DNA from: Alligator mississippiensis
Lineage: Eukaryota > Chordata > Crocodylia > Alligatoridae
Assembly: GCF_030867095.1 (NCBI RefSeq)
Contig: NC_081824.1
Span: 148,395,433 to 148,459,432, forward strand
Direction: 5' to 3'
Length of the DNA: 64,000 nt
The position numbers were made by a program, and so were the translations under genes. This document shows positions 1-11,765 of the stretch, one piece after another (the stretch's first letter is position 1; every line of letters starts with the position of its first letter). Below the pieces are notes generated by a model that was not told the origin of the DNA, ran no database searches, and saw only the letters and a list, made by a program, of their open reading frames with translations.

Positions 1-2403
1 CTGTTACTGTCTCCATGTTCATGTAATTCATACTCATGTTGCTCTTTTCTAAGAGCATCTTAAATCCTTCATTACTATCGTCTGCTAATTCCTTTTCCTA
101 GTTGAGGTTCTTATCTTAAGCCATGTTAATAGCAACATGAGAAACAGGACAGGAGGATGGATTTCCTTGCTGGGTTGTGCCAACAGAAGCCAGAACAATG
201 CAAGTTGCAGGACCCCAGTTGTGACAAATCTTCCTGAAGCTAAATGAGTCACCTCCAAGAGGTCTGAAGTCAGCCACTGAAGCCTCAAAGATGGCTGGCC
301 CCAGAGGGAATAAGATCAGGCAAACCATGGGACATAATGAGGTTGTTGCAAATTAGCAACACTTAGAGTACCCCTAAGGTTGCTTTAAGTTGTAGTGGAG
401 GCTGTATTGCCTGAAAGTAGTTCCAGGGATTTCCCCTTGTACTCTTGCTTGCATATGTGAAACCCAGGGATGTGGTGGGAAAGCCACTCCAGGGACTCCA
501 TTCCAATTGTCTTAAATTCAGGGGCATCTTAGAAATGAGTAAATAGGGTATTGATCAAAGCTTTAAGCTAATACCAAGGCAAAGATGTGTGTTGGTACCT
601 AGTACCATTTTGCCTTTCCCCTATATGGTGCATCAGAATCATCACAGGTATGTAATAAATAATTAACTGTGTCATGGGCTCTTTCAATGGGATTTCCAGT
701 GTAAACATCTTTCCTGGATTTTCCAAATTGAAAAAAAACAACAACTTATAATTCAGTGGAAGTTCTTGCATGGCCTGTTGTCACTATATAGTTCTTAGAA
801 CTTGCCAGCTTGGATCTTTGCAGAGGTTGGAAATCCTTTGTAACCTGGCCTCCACCTTCCACCCCACTTCTGCCCTCTCCTTCCCCTCCCCCCTGGTTTT
901 GATTAAGACTGCAAGTTGAAAGAAGAAAAGTTAAGAGAGCAAAGACTTGTGAGAAGTAATGTAACATGACAGGAGCTGGTGATGAAGATATCAGGCATGT
1001 TTGAGTATCAAATGGAGCCCATACCAGCTCTCCCTTTGTGCTGCATCTCAAGGAGAGGCTGAGGTTTCTAATTCTCAGACTAATATGAAATATTATTTCA
1101 GCTATTTTATATTACGTTACACTGACACATTAATACATTCTTTAGGGGAAAAGAGAGCTTAGCAATTAGAAAACAATAAGAGGGAGATATCAAATATGCA
1201 CATCAGTTAATACAGGGCTCCAGCCTGACTTTTTTTTATGTTCATATACTTTCAAATGCAGAGGCAGATCTTTAGCTGGTATAAATCCAAATAAAGGTTG
1301 GAAGTATTACTTCATAATAAGTCAAGGGCATTAGCGGAGGAGCTCGCTTAAGATGATTTTCATGCATTGTTGAGTTGTACATTGTATAATATGCACTGGC
1401 ATTGCTATTAGGATCTTGTATTACAGTATATATACAGCTCAGCCATGGCTTAATTTTCTTCATTAAAAGGCTAGCTCTAAACTGTGAAAGAAAATTGTCT
1501 ATCAAGGAAATTATAGAGGCTGCAACAAGCCCATGAAAAGAATATTTAACAGAGAAATAGGTCTACAGTTTTCAGAAATGCAAAATATTTCTAAAAATGC
1601 CCAGTGTGAATCCTTTAGACTGTCTTCAGTCCAGCAACAATATTTAACAATATACAATTTAAAAAAGAACTGTATCTGGGAACCTCAAGACCAGCTTTCA
1701 AGTACAGCTGCTCCTCTTGCTCACAGACGAGAACCTTAATCCACAATAAGTCTCATTGACTAAAGATATCACAATTTTAAATTCAGTGACAATATATGAT
1801 AATATAGTGTTATATAATAATGTTAGGCAATTAAATAATTTTAATATCATTTTGATTTTTTAATTTTGTTGGGATTTGATGGGTGCTATTCAACCACTTT
1901 TGTTCTCAAGCAGTTTCATCAGCTGCACTGCGGTAAGTGGAGGACATTAAACTTCACCAGGAGCTGGTTAACCTATGCTCTCTGCCCCTAAATAAATGTG
2001 CTACATCTGGAAAAACAAAATGATTATTTGGAGGTTTTTCTTCCTACTTTGCTTACTGATTTATGACCTCTTAGCTAAGAGGGCATTTACTAGGCATACC
2101 CTCATGAACGACGCATGCCCCCAGTGGCTGGGGTGGCACAGTGGTGGTGGGAACGTGGCAGCAGTAAGCGGGAGAGCTCCCACAGATGCCGCTGGCACTG
2201 TCAGCAGGGGGCAAGTGCCAACCAGGGATCAGCAACCACCTACAGACGCCACCAACAGTGTCAGCGGCGCCTTTTTGTAGGGGGTGCACCACCATGCTCA
2301 AGGGGTGCATGTGCACCCGCGTGAACCCCCTTTGCGTTGCTCCTGCATACACTTGATGGAAGATGGAAGCACTTTTGAAGGTGAATTGAAGCTCTAGCAA
2401 CAC
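1..2403. other. no gene recognised; AT-rich intergenic DNA
   Basis: I see no coding exon, RNA gene or named repeat here. The open frames are short and show no recognisable protein motif. A GC-richer patch at about 2,105-2,345 (runs such as GTGGTGGTGGG and GGGGTGCA) looks like a repeat fragment but I could not assign it. Confidence 0.5.
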
Positions 2404-2622
2404 ATAATTTGATGAGTTCTCAACAAAATCTACCTGGAAGAACAGTAGGACAATGGAACAAGTTGCCTGGGAAGTTGCAGAATTTCCTTCCCTGGCACTT
2501 TTCAAGAACAGGCTGGGTAGACATCTATTCAGGATGGTTTGAGAACAGTGAATTCTGCATCTGTGTGGGAACGCTGTACAAGATGATCCTTGAAATCTCT
2601 TCCAGCCCTGTTATTTTACAGC
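2404..2622 (+). repeat. CR1 LINE 3'-end fragment
   Basis: This stretch follows the typical 3' portion of a CR1 non-LTR retrotransposon. It includes the segment encoding 'GQWNKLPGKLQNFL', then a mutated GGATGGTTTGAGAACAGTGAA, then a decayed 'CTTCCAGCCCTGTTATTTTA' terminus. It is 5'-truncated, as most CR1 copies are, and carries no reverse transcriptase core. The assignment rests on its parallel with the better-preserved copies elsewhere in this window. Confidence 0.75.
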
Positions 2623-4154
2623 AGACTTGTGCTCTGTGTATGAATTACAAGATAATTATAATTTTTATTGGCATAAAGGTTGGCCTCAGCTGCATCTCCA
2701 TTGGTTCTGTGAGGGAACAAGTGTGCAAGCCAGGCAGGGTTTGTCTTCATTTTTTAATTATGAACAGCTTAGCACTTCTTTCAGGAATATTTTGTATTAT
2801 GCACATCTGTAATCGTCTTCTTTTATAAATAATGCTTGTTTTGAACAGCCTGGCCTGATGGTAATTTGGAGATGACACATAAGCTAAAGAAGACCATCTT
2901 GTACATAAAAGGGTCCTGTGTTTTTCTGATTCTTCTGAAACATTTGATTGACATACTGATCCTCAAACATCCTATGTGTGTTTAAATTCCATCAAGAGAG
3001 ATCCTTACCCAGTGGCCTTGTGCCAGTATTTGATTTCATTTCTTGAGAAGACTGGTATTTCCTCACCTCCCTGTACCATCCTCAGCAAGACAGATGATCT
3101 ATGGTCATGCATTTAGCATGCAGTGATAAAATGCCCTATCCACTCCTTCACTTTTCCTCACTATAATTTGTTACTGTCCTTGTCTATTTAGTAATGCATA
3201 TTATGGTTGAAGCTGCTTCATTTGAGCATAATAATGCAGCCAAGTTGCTTTCTGGCATGATTCTAGTATAATCACCATAATTCCTTCAGTTTTCCAATAT
3301 AGGTCAAGTTGTGCCTAATTCAATAAAATACCATTTTAAAGTAAGCTCCATTAATCTCATGGTACATTAGTGTTTCATTTTAGTAATTGGTCTCCATTAT
3401 TTTTGTTTGCTGTTTTATCTTTTTCCTTGCCATTTCATTCCATAATTGCATGATGGATTGTTAAAAAGATGAAACCATGTTACATAAAGTTGTTATATGT
3501 AAGTGTTTGCTTCATGGCTTACTTTACATTCCCTCATGTTCCAACCTTCATATGCATTTAGAATTGGAAAGGAACAGCAAAAAGTGTTTTTGTTTTTGTT
3601 GGACCATTGTAAAAAGGGGGCTGATTTTAGTAAAACCTAAACAAGAACACAATAGCAACTGAAAATATTAAGATGGATGTGTTGGGGGCTGGATAGCTCT
3701 AGGGATTTGTAACTGGATATTTTTTGTGCTTGTCATATTATACCCCTTGAAGAAAATAATGCTGATACTTATGCATTATAAAAGAGCATTTTATATATTG
3801 ATAAATGGTATGAATAGCATATGCAGATATATGTGTATATAGTGTGAACAACATATATTATATATACAGTATAGTCTGAATAACTCCTTATACTATAATG
3901 GGAGCCAGATCAGGGCCTCAGCAAATAAAGTTAGAAAATATTTCTACTACTCAGTTTATTTTCTCTAACTCAGTACATTTTTATTTGTTCTTTTTTACTG
4001 CCATGATAACCTCAAACTGCATACTTTGGATCCACGTTTTAATTTTTTTGGCCTTCAAGGGGGCACTGGAATAAATCCTTGGGTTCAGCAATGGAATCAC
4101 CAGGGAACCACGTTTTCTATTTCCCACAGAAAAACAGACTAAAACACAGATTTT
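2623..4154. other. no gene recognised; AT-rich
   Basis: There is no supported gene. Short AT runs occur at about 3,775-3,890 (TATATGTGTATATA-like). The phrase at about 3,900-3,925 (gccagatcagggcctcag) resembles ancient amniote repeat text but is too short to call. Confidence 0.45.
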
Positions 4155-4860
4155 CTGCTTTACTGCAGGAAAATGCAGATTTCTCATTTTAGCAGAGAAA
4201 CCCATAGATTTTGCAGTTTTGCAATGAGACCTCTGTGGGCTGGCAGAGTTCCAGTGTGCAAGGGGCTGGGAGGGAGTGGGAGGAGGGTGGTCAGACAAGG
4301 GGTGCCTTGTGCATGTATATGCACATGGTCACCAGGCAGCTTGGAGAGCAGCTCTGGCAGGTTTGTGAGGGGGAAGGGGATTAAGGCCCCCATAGGGAGG
4401 GAGTGATGGAGTTGGGCAGGGCAGGGACCGGGGCTTCTGCCCAGCCCTGCAGTGCATGGGGCTTGGGGCCTGGGGCCGCAATGCGTGGCCACAGGGTCCC
4501 AGCGGAAAGTGGGATGCGGCTGCGGGCAGCTCGTCTGGAGGGTGGGGCCAGCTCCCACCAATGCACACACTTCTGGGGGGTCAGGGGGACACATGCCGTG
4601 CAGGGCAGGAGTGTGTGCGCGGGGCAGGGATCGGTGTGTGCTGCCCCCTGCAGGCTTGGGATCCCACCCTGCTGCCACCCCCTGGGCCTCTGCAGCCCAT
4701 GGCAAAGCAGGGCTGCGCAGGGATCTCCTTGCTGCTGTGAGTTCCACACTGCCCTGATGAGATGTCCCCTGCCCATGTGGCGGCAGCAGGGGCAGCCCCT
4801 CACTGCTGCTGTGTGGGCAGAGCCTTGGCCTCCTGGCTCCTTCTCTGGGCCACACTATTC
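4155..4860 (+). mobile_element. GC-rich hAT-like element, diverged copy
   Basis: This copy is collinear with the element at 13,649-14,660. Shared anchors are 'gcaaggggctgggagggagtggga' type text near 4,258 (versus about 13,887), the 'gtgcatg...atgcacatgg' block, the 'ggagggagtg' block, and the CAGCAGGGGCAGCCCCTCAC block near 4,787 (versus about 14,405). I see no clear terminal inverted repeats or target duplication, so the ends are approximate. The long open frames on both strands here are compositional artefacts of high GC and should not be read as genes. Confidence 0.55.
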
Positions 4861-4904
4861 TGCCCCTCACTAGGCCACTCTCTGCCCCTCACTGGGCCAA
4901 CCCC

Positions 4905-5055
4905 TCTCCAGTCAGGCCCTACTCCACGCAGCCCTCTGGGTCCCACCCAGGCCCTACTCTGTGCAGGCCTTTGGGCCCCTTCCTTCAACTCCAGCCCTAC
5001 TCCACACAGCCCTTCAGGTCCCACCCGGGCCCTACTCTGCACAGCCCTCCATGCT
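4905..5055. repeat. short GC-rich minisatellite
   Basis: There are three or four imperfect tandem copies of a unit built on 'GGCCCTACTCCACGCAGCCC' followed by 'TCTGGGTCCCACCC', at about 4,914, 4,949, 5,000 and 5,027. The copies differ by substitutions and small indels. The repeats adjoin the right side of the GC-rich element. Confidence 0.6.
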
Positions 5056-5653
5056 CATGCTGCCCCACACTGGGTCACACTCTGATTACTGCCACATGCT
5101 TTTCTCTCAGGGTGTATTCCCCTAGCCTTTCCCCTCCATGGGGTCAGCCACAAGGTAGTGAGGGCTGGGGCTTTCTGGTACCCCATCCTCACCTTTCATT
5201 GGGGAGATACAGGTGTGGCATTTCCAGGAGCCTGCCCTGCCACAGGCTTCCCCACCACACCGTCCAACCGCAGCAGGTGGTGTTCAGGAGGGCTGGGAGA
5301 GTCTAAAAAGTACAGTAGTGGAAGACTAACAAGAAACTGTCCCACCATAATGGAAGCACAAAAAGAAAGACAAGAGATCAATGTGACTGTACAAGGAGCT
5401 TCTAAAATGCCTCAAATGAAAAAGGAAAACAAACAGGCAATGAAAGAATGGGCAGGTCACAAAGGAAGAGTACCAGGGAATAGTACGAACTTGCAAGGAC
5501 AAAATTAGGAAGCCAAAGATAAAGAACGAGCTGCACTGGCAAAGGAGGGTAAGGACAACAAGAAGAGGTTCTATAAGTATGTTGGCCAGAAAAGAAGGAC
5601 CAAGGAAACTGTGTGTCCTCTGTTAACAAGCCAGGGGGAACTCCTAACAAAAG

Positions 5654-6640
5654 ATGCAAAGAAGGTGGAGCTTACTCAGCAGCTACTTTGCCTCAGTCTT
5701 CACAACAAAAATAAGCCAGATACCTAATAAGGATTATCTGGATATGGAAGGGGGCAAGCTGAGGGAGGAGATAACAAAATTGCTGGTCAGAGAGTTTTTG
5801 TTGGGTCTGAATGAATTCATGTCAGCGGGACTATATGAACTTCATCCCAGGGTACTGAAGGAACTGGCAGAGGAGATCTTAGAGCCCTTGGCAATGGTCT
5901 TCACGAAGTCATGGGAGATGGGCCAGGTACTAGAAGAATCAAAGAGGACCAATGTAGCGTCCCTCTTTAAAAAAGGCAAGGAGGAGGACCTCGGGAACTA
6001 CAGACTAGTTAGCCTCTCCTCAATACCTGGGAAGTTACTGAAGCATATCCTAAGGAAGGTCATTTGCAAATATCTGGAGGAGAAAAGGCTGATCACAAGC
6101 AGTCAATATGGATTTATGAAACACAAATTGTGTCAAACAAGCTTGATTTCCTTCTTTGACAAAGTAACTACTTCAATGGATGAAGGGAATGCTATGGATA
6201 TAGTGTATCTAGACTCCAGCAAGGCTTTTGACAAGGTCTTGTATGACCTTCTCATAAACAAACTGGAGAAATGTGGGCTAAATAAAACTACAATAAGGTG
6301 GATAAATAACTGGCTCATTAGCCACAAGCAAAGGGTAATCATTAACAGGTCCATGTCAGAATGACAGGAGGTTTCACGTGGGATCCCATAGGGATCTGTC
6401 CTCGGCCTGGTGCTGTTCAATGTGTTTATTAACAATTTGGATGTTAGCATAGAAAACTTCTTGAAAATGTTTGCAGATGACATGAAACTGGGAAGGATTG
6501 CAAACACGTTGGAGGATGTGAGCACAATTCAGAAGGATCTCAACAGATTGGAAAGTTGGGCTAGAGCTAACAGAATGAAGTTCAATGTGGACAAATGCAA
6601 GGTTTTTGATTATTTGGAAGGAATAATCCCACCCTGGGTT
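5654..6640 (+). pseudogene. CR1 reverse transcriptase remnant
   Basis: The frame from 5,654 to 6,364 encodes recognisable CR1-clade RT blocks: 'YFASVFT', 'NYRLVSLSSIPGKLLKHIL', 'SSQYGFM', and palm motif A as 'IVYLDSSKAFDKV', where the usual YLDFSKAFD has lost F. After stops at 6,362 and 6,388 the downstream frame (6,410 on) gives 'FNVFINNLD' and the catalytic-box region 'FADDMKLG', which keeps the aspartate pair. It then continues to 'MKFNVDKCKVF' near 6,605. The following thumb region is replaced by foreign sequence. The gene cannot make functional ORF2 protein. Confidence 0.85.
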
Positions 6641-6644
6641 GGCC

Positions 6645-6884
6645 GGTACACAGCCAAACACAGAGCAGTGGTGGTGTGGGGCAGTGGTGGTGGCACTGGC
6701 TAGAGCCATGCCCCACCAGGAGCCACCCCCCTTTGAGATCCCACAGTGCACCTAGTAATGTCTGATGGCAGGGAAATGCTGTGATAGTGCCTCTCTACTT
6801 TTCATAGATTCATAGATGTTAGGATCGGAAGGGACTGCAATAGATCATCGAGTCCGACCCCCTGCATAAGGGGTGCCTAAACTT
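6645..6884. repeat. composite insertion in the CR1 ORF
   Basis: About 200 bp of CR1 coding sequence, between 'NVDKCKVF' and 'LECCVQFWAP', is replaced by unrelated DNA. Its right half (about 6,803-6,870) is a severely truncated minus-strand CR1 3' end: 'TTCATAGATTCATAGATGTTA' followed by 'GGAAGGGACTGCAATAGATCAT'. The left half (6,645-6,800) contains repeats of GTGGTGG and was not identified. Confidence 0.6.
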
Positions 6885-7306
6885 GGCACTGTTTAGGCCT
6901 CATCTGGAGTGCTGTGTGCAGTTCTGGGCTCCGCATTTTACAAAGGACACGCAGAAGTTCACGATGGTTCAGAGGCAGGCAACAAAGATGATAAAGGGTT
7001 TGAAAAGTAAGTCATATGAGGGGAGGCTGAAGGAGCTAGGCATGTTCAACTTGAGGTGAAAGTGTTTAAGATGGGACATGATTGCAATCTTCAAATACTT
7101 GAAGGGCTGCCATAAAGAAGAGGGAGAGCACCTTTTGTCTCGCTGCAGAGAGGAGGACACAGACCAATGGCTGGAAGTTGCACCACAATAAGTTTAGATT
7201 GTATATCTGGAAAAAACTTCTTCACTGCTAAAACAGTGAGGCAGTGGAACAGACTGTCTAGGCCCTAGGGAAGTAATTGAGTCTTTGTCACTTGAGGTGT
7301 TGGACA

Positions 7307-7430
7307 GCTGATGTTTGGAAATATTGTGAGAAATGATCCCAAATGACAGTTGCAAAGATCAGTGTGATCTTTACTAAAATTCATTTTGAGGTTCGTATTG
7401 GGTCAGTATTCTATGATGTTGATAGACAAA
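7307..7430 (+). repeat. 124-bp segment, inverted twin at 15,314-15,437
   Basis: This stretch matches the reverse complement of 15,314-15,437 at 123 of 124 positions by eye; the only difference is T at 7,403. It interrupts the CR1 just after 'gaggtgttggacag' and before 'ggtcagggatgatctagg', where CR1 sequence resumes. It has no terminal inverted repeats, poly-A tail or obvious target duplication, so it does not look like a standard transposon. Confidence 0.8.
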
Positions 7431-7875
7431 GGTCAGGGATGATCTAGGCTATATGTATGTCCTACTATGGATATTTCCCATGCTGCTGGGCTTTGCTGGT
7501 TGCCTCTGCCCCTGCTTTCTGCTACATGTGCCAGGGTGTTTTTAAGCCTTCCCAGAGGCATTGGGTGTTGACTACAGGCAAGGCTGGGGACTGACTGGGA
7601 TGTACCAATGCTCCTGCTGGGACCAAAGCTAGAGGTTCTTGGGTAGAGGGTCTTGCCCTTCCCACTCAGGGTCTGACCAGTCTCCATATATGGGGTCAGG
7701 AAGGAATTTTATCCCATGGTCAGATTGATACAGACTGTGGGAGTTTTTGCTTTCCTCTGTAGCAGGAAGGCATGACCTTCTACCTGGAATATCTCGAGCA
7801 TATATTGACAACATTTCATAGAAGCAGGACGATGGTTGTGTGGTTCCCCTGCTTTACCTGTGGCAGGTTAAAGTT
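7431..7875 (+). repeat. CR1 long 3' UTR segment
   Basis: This belongs to the host CR1 at 5,300-9,745. Its reverse complement is collinear with 37,909-38,415 and partly with 23,640-24,040. Shared phrases on the complementary strand include CCACAGGTAAAGCAGGGGAA, 'CTTCTATGAAATGTTGTCAA', 'CACAGTCTGTATCAAT' and 'AACCTCTGGCTTTGGTCCCA'. The subfamily has a UTR of at least about 450 bp before the terminal CR1 octamers. Confidence 0.75.
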
Positions 7876-7883
7876 TTAGGTAT

Positions 7884-9598
7884 GCATTCATAGATTCATA
7901 GATTATAAGGCCGGACAGGAACTCGGAAGATCATGGGGTCCAGCCTCCTACACCAAGCAGGAAAGATAACTGGGGGACAGATGACCCCAGGAAGGTGACA
8001 GTCTAGTCTCCTCTTGAAGATTTCCAGGGTAAGTGATTGCACCACCTCTGAAGGGAGCTTATTCCACAGTTTAGATACCCTGACTGTGAAGAAGTTCTTC
8101 CTAATGTTGAGCCTGAATTGATCTTTCAGGAGTTTGTGGCCATGACTCCTGGTTTTCCCCTCAGATGCCCTGGTGAACAGTTGCTCACCTACTCCTTGAT
8201 GTACTCCCCTAGTGTGGCAGTAAGCTGCTACCAGGTCCCATCTCAGCCTTCTTTTCCTCAGGCTGAAGAGTCCCAGATCCCTCAGCCTTTCCTCATATGG
8301 CTTTCCTCAAGCTTGTCCATGTCCTTGTTAAAGTGCGGTGCCCAGAACTGGCTGCAGTACTCCAGCTGTGGTCTCACCAGTGCTGAGTAGAGTGGAAGAA
8401 TCACCTCTCGGTTTTGCTCGAGATACATCGATTGATGCATGCCAGAGTATTATTTGCCCTACTGGCTACAGCATTGCACTGCCGGCTCATGTTCATACTG
8501 TGGTCTATTATTACCCCCAGGTTCCTTTCATTCATGGTGCTAGTCAGTTTGGGCTGCCAAGCCTGTAGGTATGTTGGGGGTTGCTTGTCCCCAGGTGAAG
8601 CACTTTACATTTCTCAACGTTGAACTTCATCAGATTCCGATCCACCCAACTTGCTAGCCTGTCTAGGTCTGCCTATAACTGTAGCCTATCTTCAAGTGTG
8701 ACCAGGCTTCCCCATAACATGATGTCATCTGCAAACTTGGCCAATGAGTCTTCACCCCCACATCCAAATCGTTAATAAAGATGTTGAAAAGTACTGGACT
8801 GAGCACAAACCCCTGCAGGATGCCGCTGCCCACTTCTCAGCAGGATGACATAGATCCATTCACTACGACTCTCTGGGTCCAATCCCACAGCCAGTTTCTC
8901 ACCCACCTATCTTGGAGTTAAGGCCACAATCCTCCAATTTTCTCATGAGGACATTGTGGGATACTAGATCAAAGGCCTTTTGGAAGTCAAGGTATACAAT
9001 GTCAACCTGCTCTCTCGTGTCCAGGTGGTAAGTTACCTGGTCATAGAAGGAGATGAGGTTGGTAAGGCAAGACCTGCCCATGACGAAGCCATTCTGGCTG
9101 TCATTCAAAATCTTACCTTCTGCAAGCTTATCACAGATAGACTCCTTGATGAACTTTTCTAGGATTTTCCCTAGGATGGAAGTGAAGATGACTGGCCTAA
9201 AGTTACCTGGGTCCACTTTCCTACCCTTCTTGTGGATGGGCACAACATTGACCATCTTCCAGTCCTCAGGGACTTCTCCAGAATGCCACGAGTTGTGGAA
9301 GAGTTTCGCCAGGGGTTCTGCTATGACTTCAGCCAGCTCCTTCATCACTCTCAGATGAACATCATCTGGTCCTGCTGACTTGTATACATCTATTTTTTTA
9401 ATTGGTCATATACCAGTTCTATGGCAATACTAGGAAGGTGATTATTCCTACTGTGCTTATCCTCTACTCTACCTGGTGTGGTTTTTCCCCTTGGTCTGGT
9501 GAAAGACTGAGGTGAAGTAGTCATTCAGTTCAGCTTTCTCCTAGGTACCGGTAACCAGCTCTCCTGAGTTGCTGAGCAATGGCTCCACACTCTGTTGT
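7884..9598 (-). mobile_element. CR1 LINE, minus strand, nested
   Basis: This 5'-truncated minus-strand CR1 lies inside the 3' UTR of the plus-strand CR1. Its 3' terminus is at the left (tandem ATTCATAG octamers at about 7,886-7,905). Its 5' break is near 9,598, after text encoding 'SNSGELVTGT' type linker. It carries RT sequence (see 8,899-9,348) and then about 1 kb of distal ORF2 and 3' UTR. Host CR1 sequence resumes beyond 9,598 with 'tcagggttgatggtagtt', which is what allows the nesting to be read. It is younger than its host and is better preserved in the RT region. Confidence 0.85.
8899..9348 (-). pseudogene. CR1 reverse transcriptase fragment
   Basis: One open frame of 149 residues covers the N-terminal half of the RT. 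It contains 'LFHNSWHSGEVPEDWK', 'VVPIHKKGRKVDPGNFRPV', 'SQNGFVMGRSCLTNLISFYD', and palm motif A as 'VDIVYLDFQKAFDLV'. The frame breaks at 8,899, before the FADD box. The element distal to this point (8,898 down to 7,884) still reads as CR1 but only across frameshifts. Confidence 0.85.
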
Positions 9599-9745
9599 GT
9601 CAGGGTTGATGGTAGTTTTTATGTAGAGTTTAGAAGATGTATTTGTATAGGATGGTTTAGATAGGGAAGATCCTGACTCAGGTAGGGGATTGGACTACAT
9701 GACTTCTGGAGGTCCCTTACAACCCTATACTCTATGATTTTCTCA

Positions 9746-11300
9746 TTATTGCTGGGACAAGTCTCACAGGAAATAGGATGGTTTTATAGTCTCCCTGTCA
9801 GGGGTTCACAGTTCCCACAGGTTCCTCCTGGTCACCTGACTCCTTATCAATGGGAAAAACCAGACATCAGCCCCAGCCCAGTCTGACCAGCTGCTTGAGT
9901 GCTGCTGAGGACTTAGCTTCTGCCTGCTGGCTCAGCCCATCTGGTCCTAACACCATGGATAAATGCTGTCCATATGTAGCAAGGGCAGAGTCCACTCTTC
10001 AGTATCCCTGGTCCTCCCCTTGGAGCTCAGCCAAAAGCTAGAGGTTTGACCCTATCACAGAAGCTGCCAAATTCAGGCTGAGCCACAAGTGGTAGCAGGG
10101 CAAAGATGGCTGAGAAGGGAGCAGAGCCATTCCAGCCTCCCCATATTTCCATCTTTGCACAGAAATTAGCTTCCTTACTTAGGACATGCACCCTAATTTG
10201 GGATGGCTACTTGTTGGGAAGAGGATATGTGTGGTATGCCAGTATGTATTGCATGTACTCCTATGTAGGGCCAGTGATCTAATTGCATGTATATATGCAT
10301 AAGTCTACATGTAAGATTAATTGTCATGCTAAATCAGAGCCTTGCATTAAGTCTTGCAGGGAAGTGACTACTTCTCATTTTGTGTTTGTACAGAACCTAG
10401 AGCAATGGGGCCACAATCTTGGCTGAAATAGGCAAGTGCTACTGAAATATAAACAATAATAATAATAATAATGACTGCCTCACCCTGTTTGACTATTCCT
10501 ATATTCAAATGCTAACTTTCCCAAAAGCAATTTTATCTCCCTACCCACCCTTCCTAGTCAAAACATGGCTGGAGAGTTGTTACTTAACCCTGAGAGTCTG
10601 TAGAAGGGGAGAGGATCCATAATCAGCTTGGCAGGTAGAGGACTCCTAGAATAAAGAATAGAACAAATTACCCTTTGGTTAGGGCTCTGCGCATACCTGC
10701 ACTCAGTTGATGATACAATTACATTCACTCTACTTTGGGAGCACTCTAGATGTGGGTACTTATAATCCACTCACTGTCTATCAGCTTCTTTTCCTGTGGG
10801 CACAATGTCAGCATGAGTTAGACTTGCTCAGGGTCTTCAGGTAACTTTTGGGTCCTGAGGCTCTCAAAGCCGTGCCTGCCCTGAGTAAACACATGAGGAG
10901 AGCTGGTGGGTGTATAACATGGGTGCTGCTGTACCATTACTGCTAACATTTCAAACCATTGTGTAGACAGGGTTTCTCTATTAGGTCAAAAAAATATTAT
11001 CAATCAAAGCCTTTCTTCTAACCCCTAACAGCACAGTGAGGCATCAGAAATGCTTGTCAGGAATAACTCGTCTTTTTAACTGTTGCTTGTTTCTGTCTGC
11101 AGACCTCTGCTGTCAGCAAAAATAAGTTTACGGATCAGTAAAGCAGGCCTGAAAAGTAGGATTTTGCCAGCCCTCCCCGTATCCTGGGTGACTCCTGCTT
11201 ACCATTTTCACACTAACCTAAGGATACCAGGACTGTGGAGGGAGGTGGGGGGGAAAAGAAGAATCAGGATTGTGCCCAGGGGCAGGAGAAGGAATATAGT
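9746..11300. other. no gene; one ancient interspersed repeat
   Basis: No exon is recognised. At about 10,375-10,475, plus strand, lies a copy of a family typical of turtle and crocodilian genomes: 'TTTGTACAGAACCTAGAGCAATGGGG' type text ending in an (AAT)n tail at 10,454-10,472. Related copies are at 32,660-32,790 (minus) and 53,985-54,115 (plus). The rest is unassigned. Confidence 0.5.
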
Positions 11301-11765
11301 GAGTACATCTACATGTGCCATTAAGGTAACGTGATAAACTCCAGCACGATTCACAATGGAGTCAGCTGCTCCCAGCTGCAACGTCTACACATGCACCTGG
11401 AACCACAGCATTTGAGCTGGGGTGGAGCAGCCCTGGGCTAGCAGGGGGCCTGGGAGATCGGCTCTGGGCTCCAGGTGGTGGTGTCAGGCTGGCTGTAGCA
11501 CAAGGATGCTACACTGAGGGGCTAGGTGAAAAACAGCCTCTGTATTTTTGCACCCTTGTGCCCCAGCCAGCCCCTGTCATCATCTGCGCATGTGTTTGGA
11601 CAAAGTTAAGTACTCCACCATAAAATAGTACCATCTTTGACAGTACTATCCTACAAAAGAATTAATTAATTTACTGTGCCCTAATACCAGCACACATGTA
11701 GATGGCGATGCATTACTGCAGAGCTAATTAGTCAACTACAGTATAGTGCACATGTAGCTGCACCC
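11301..11765 (-). mobile_element. TCTACAT-type MITE, Chompy-like
   Basis: This is a reverse-orientation copy of the family seen at 47,046-47,502 and 63,217-63,708. Read on the minus strand it starts GGGTGCAGCTACATGTGCAC and runs through 'CTAATTAGCTCTGCAGTAA'. It then passes 'GGGGCTGGCTGGGGCACAAGGGTGC' type text to a terminus in 'ACATGTAGATGTACTC'. It has no coding capacity. The name Chompy (a crocodilian MITE family) is from memory. Confidence 0.7.

Larger units (their letters stand above)
5300..9745 (+). mobile_element. long CR1 LINE with nested insertions
   Basis: This is a plus-strand CR1 non-LTR retrotransposon whose parts run in the right order despite interruptions. They are: pre-RT linker (about 5,370-5,690, 'KDNKKRFYKYVGQKRR'); reverse transcriptase (5,654-6,640); distal ORF2 (6,885-7,300, 'LECCVQFWAPHF' type); 3' UTR (7,431-7,875); and terminal 3' end (about 9,600-9,745, 'AGGTCCCTTACAACCCTA...TATGATT'). 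Three segments interrupt it: about 6,645-6,884, 7,307-7,430, and a minus CR1 at about 7,884-9,598. It is dead, with in-frame stops (for example at 6,362 and 6,388) and frameshifts. CR1 elements copy by target-primed reverse transcription. This copy is older than everything inserted into it. Confidence 0.8.

Noticed and set aside
4184-4870. 228-residue minus-strand open frame
   Set aside because: It lies inside a GC-rich hAT-like repeat, with overlapping open frames on both strands, as expected from composition.
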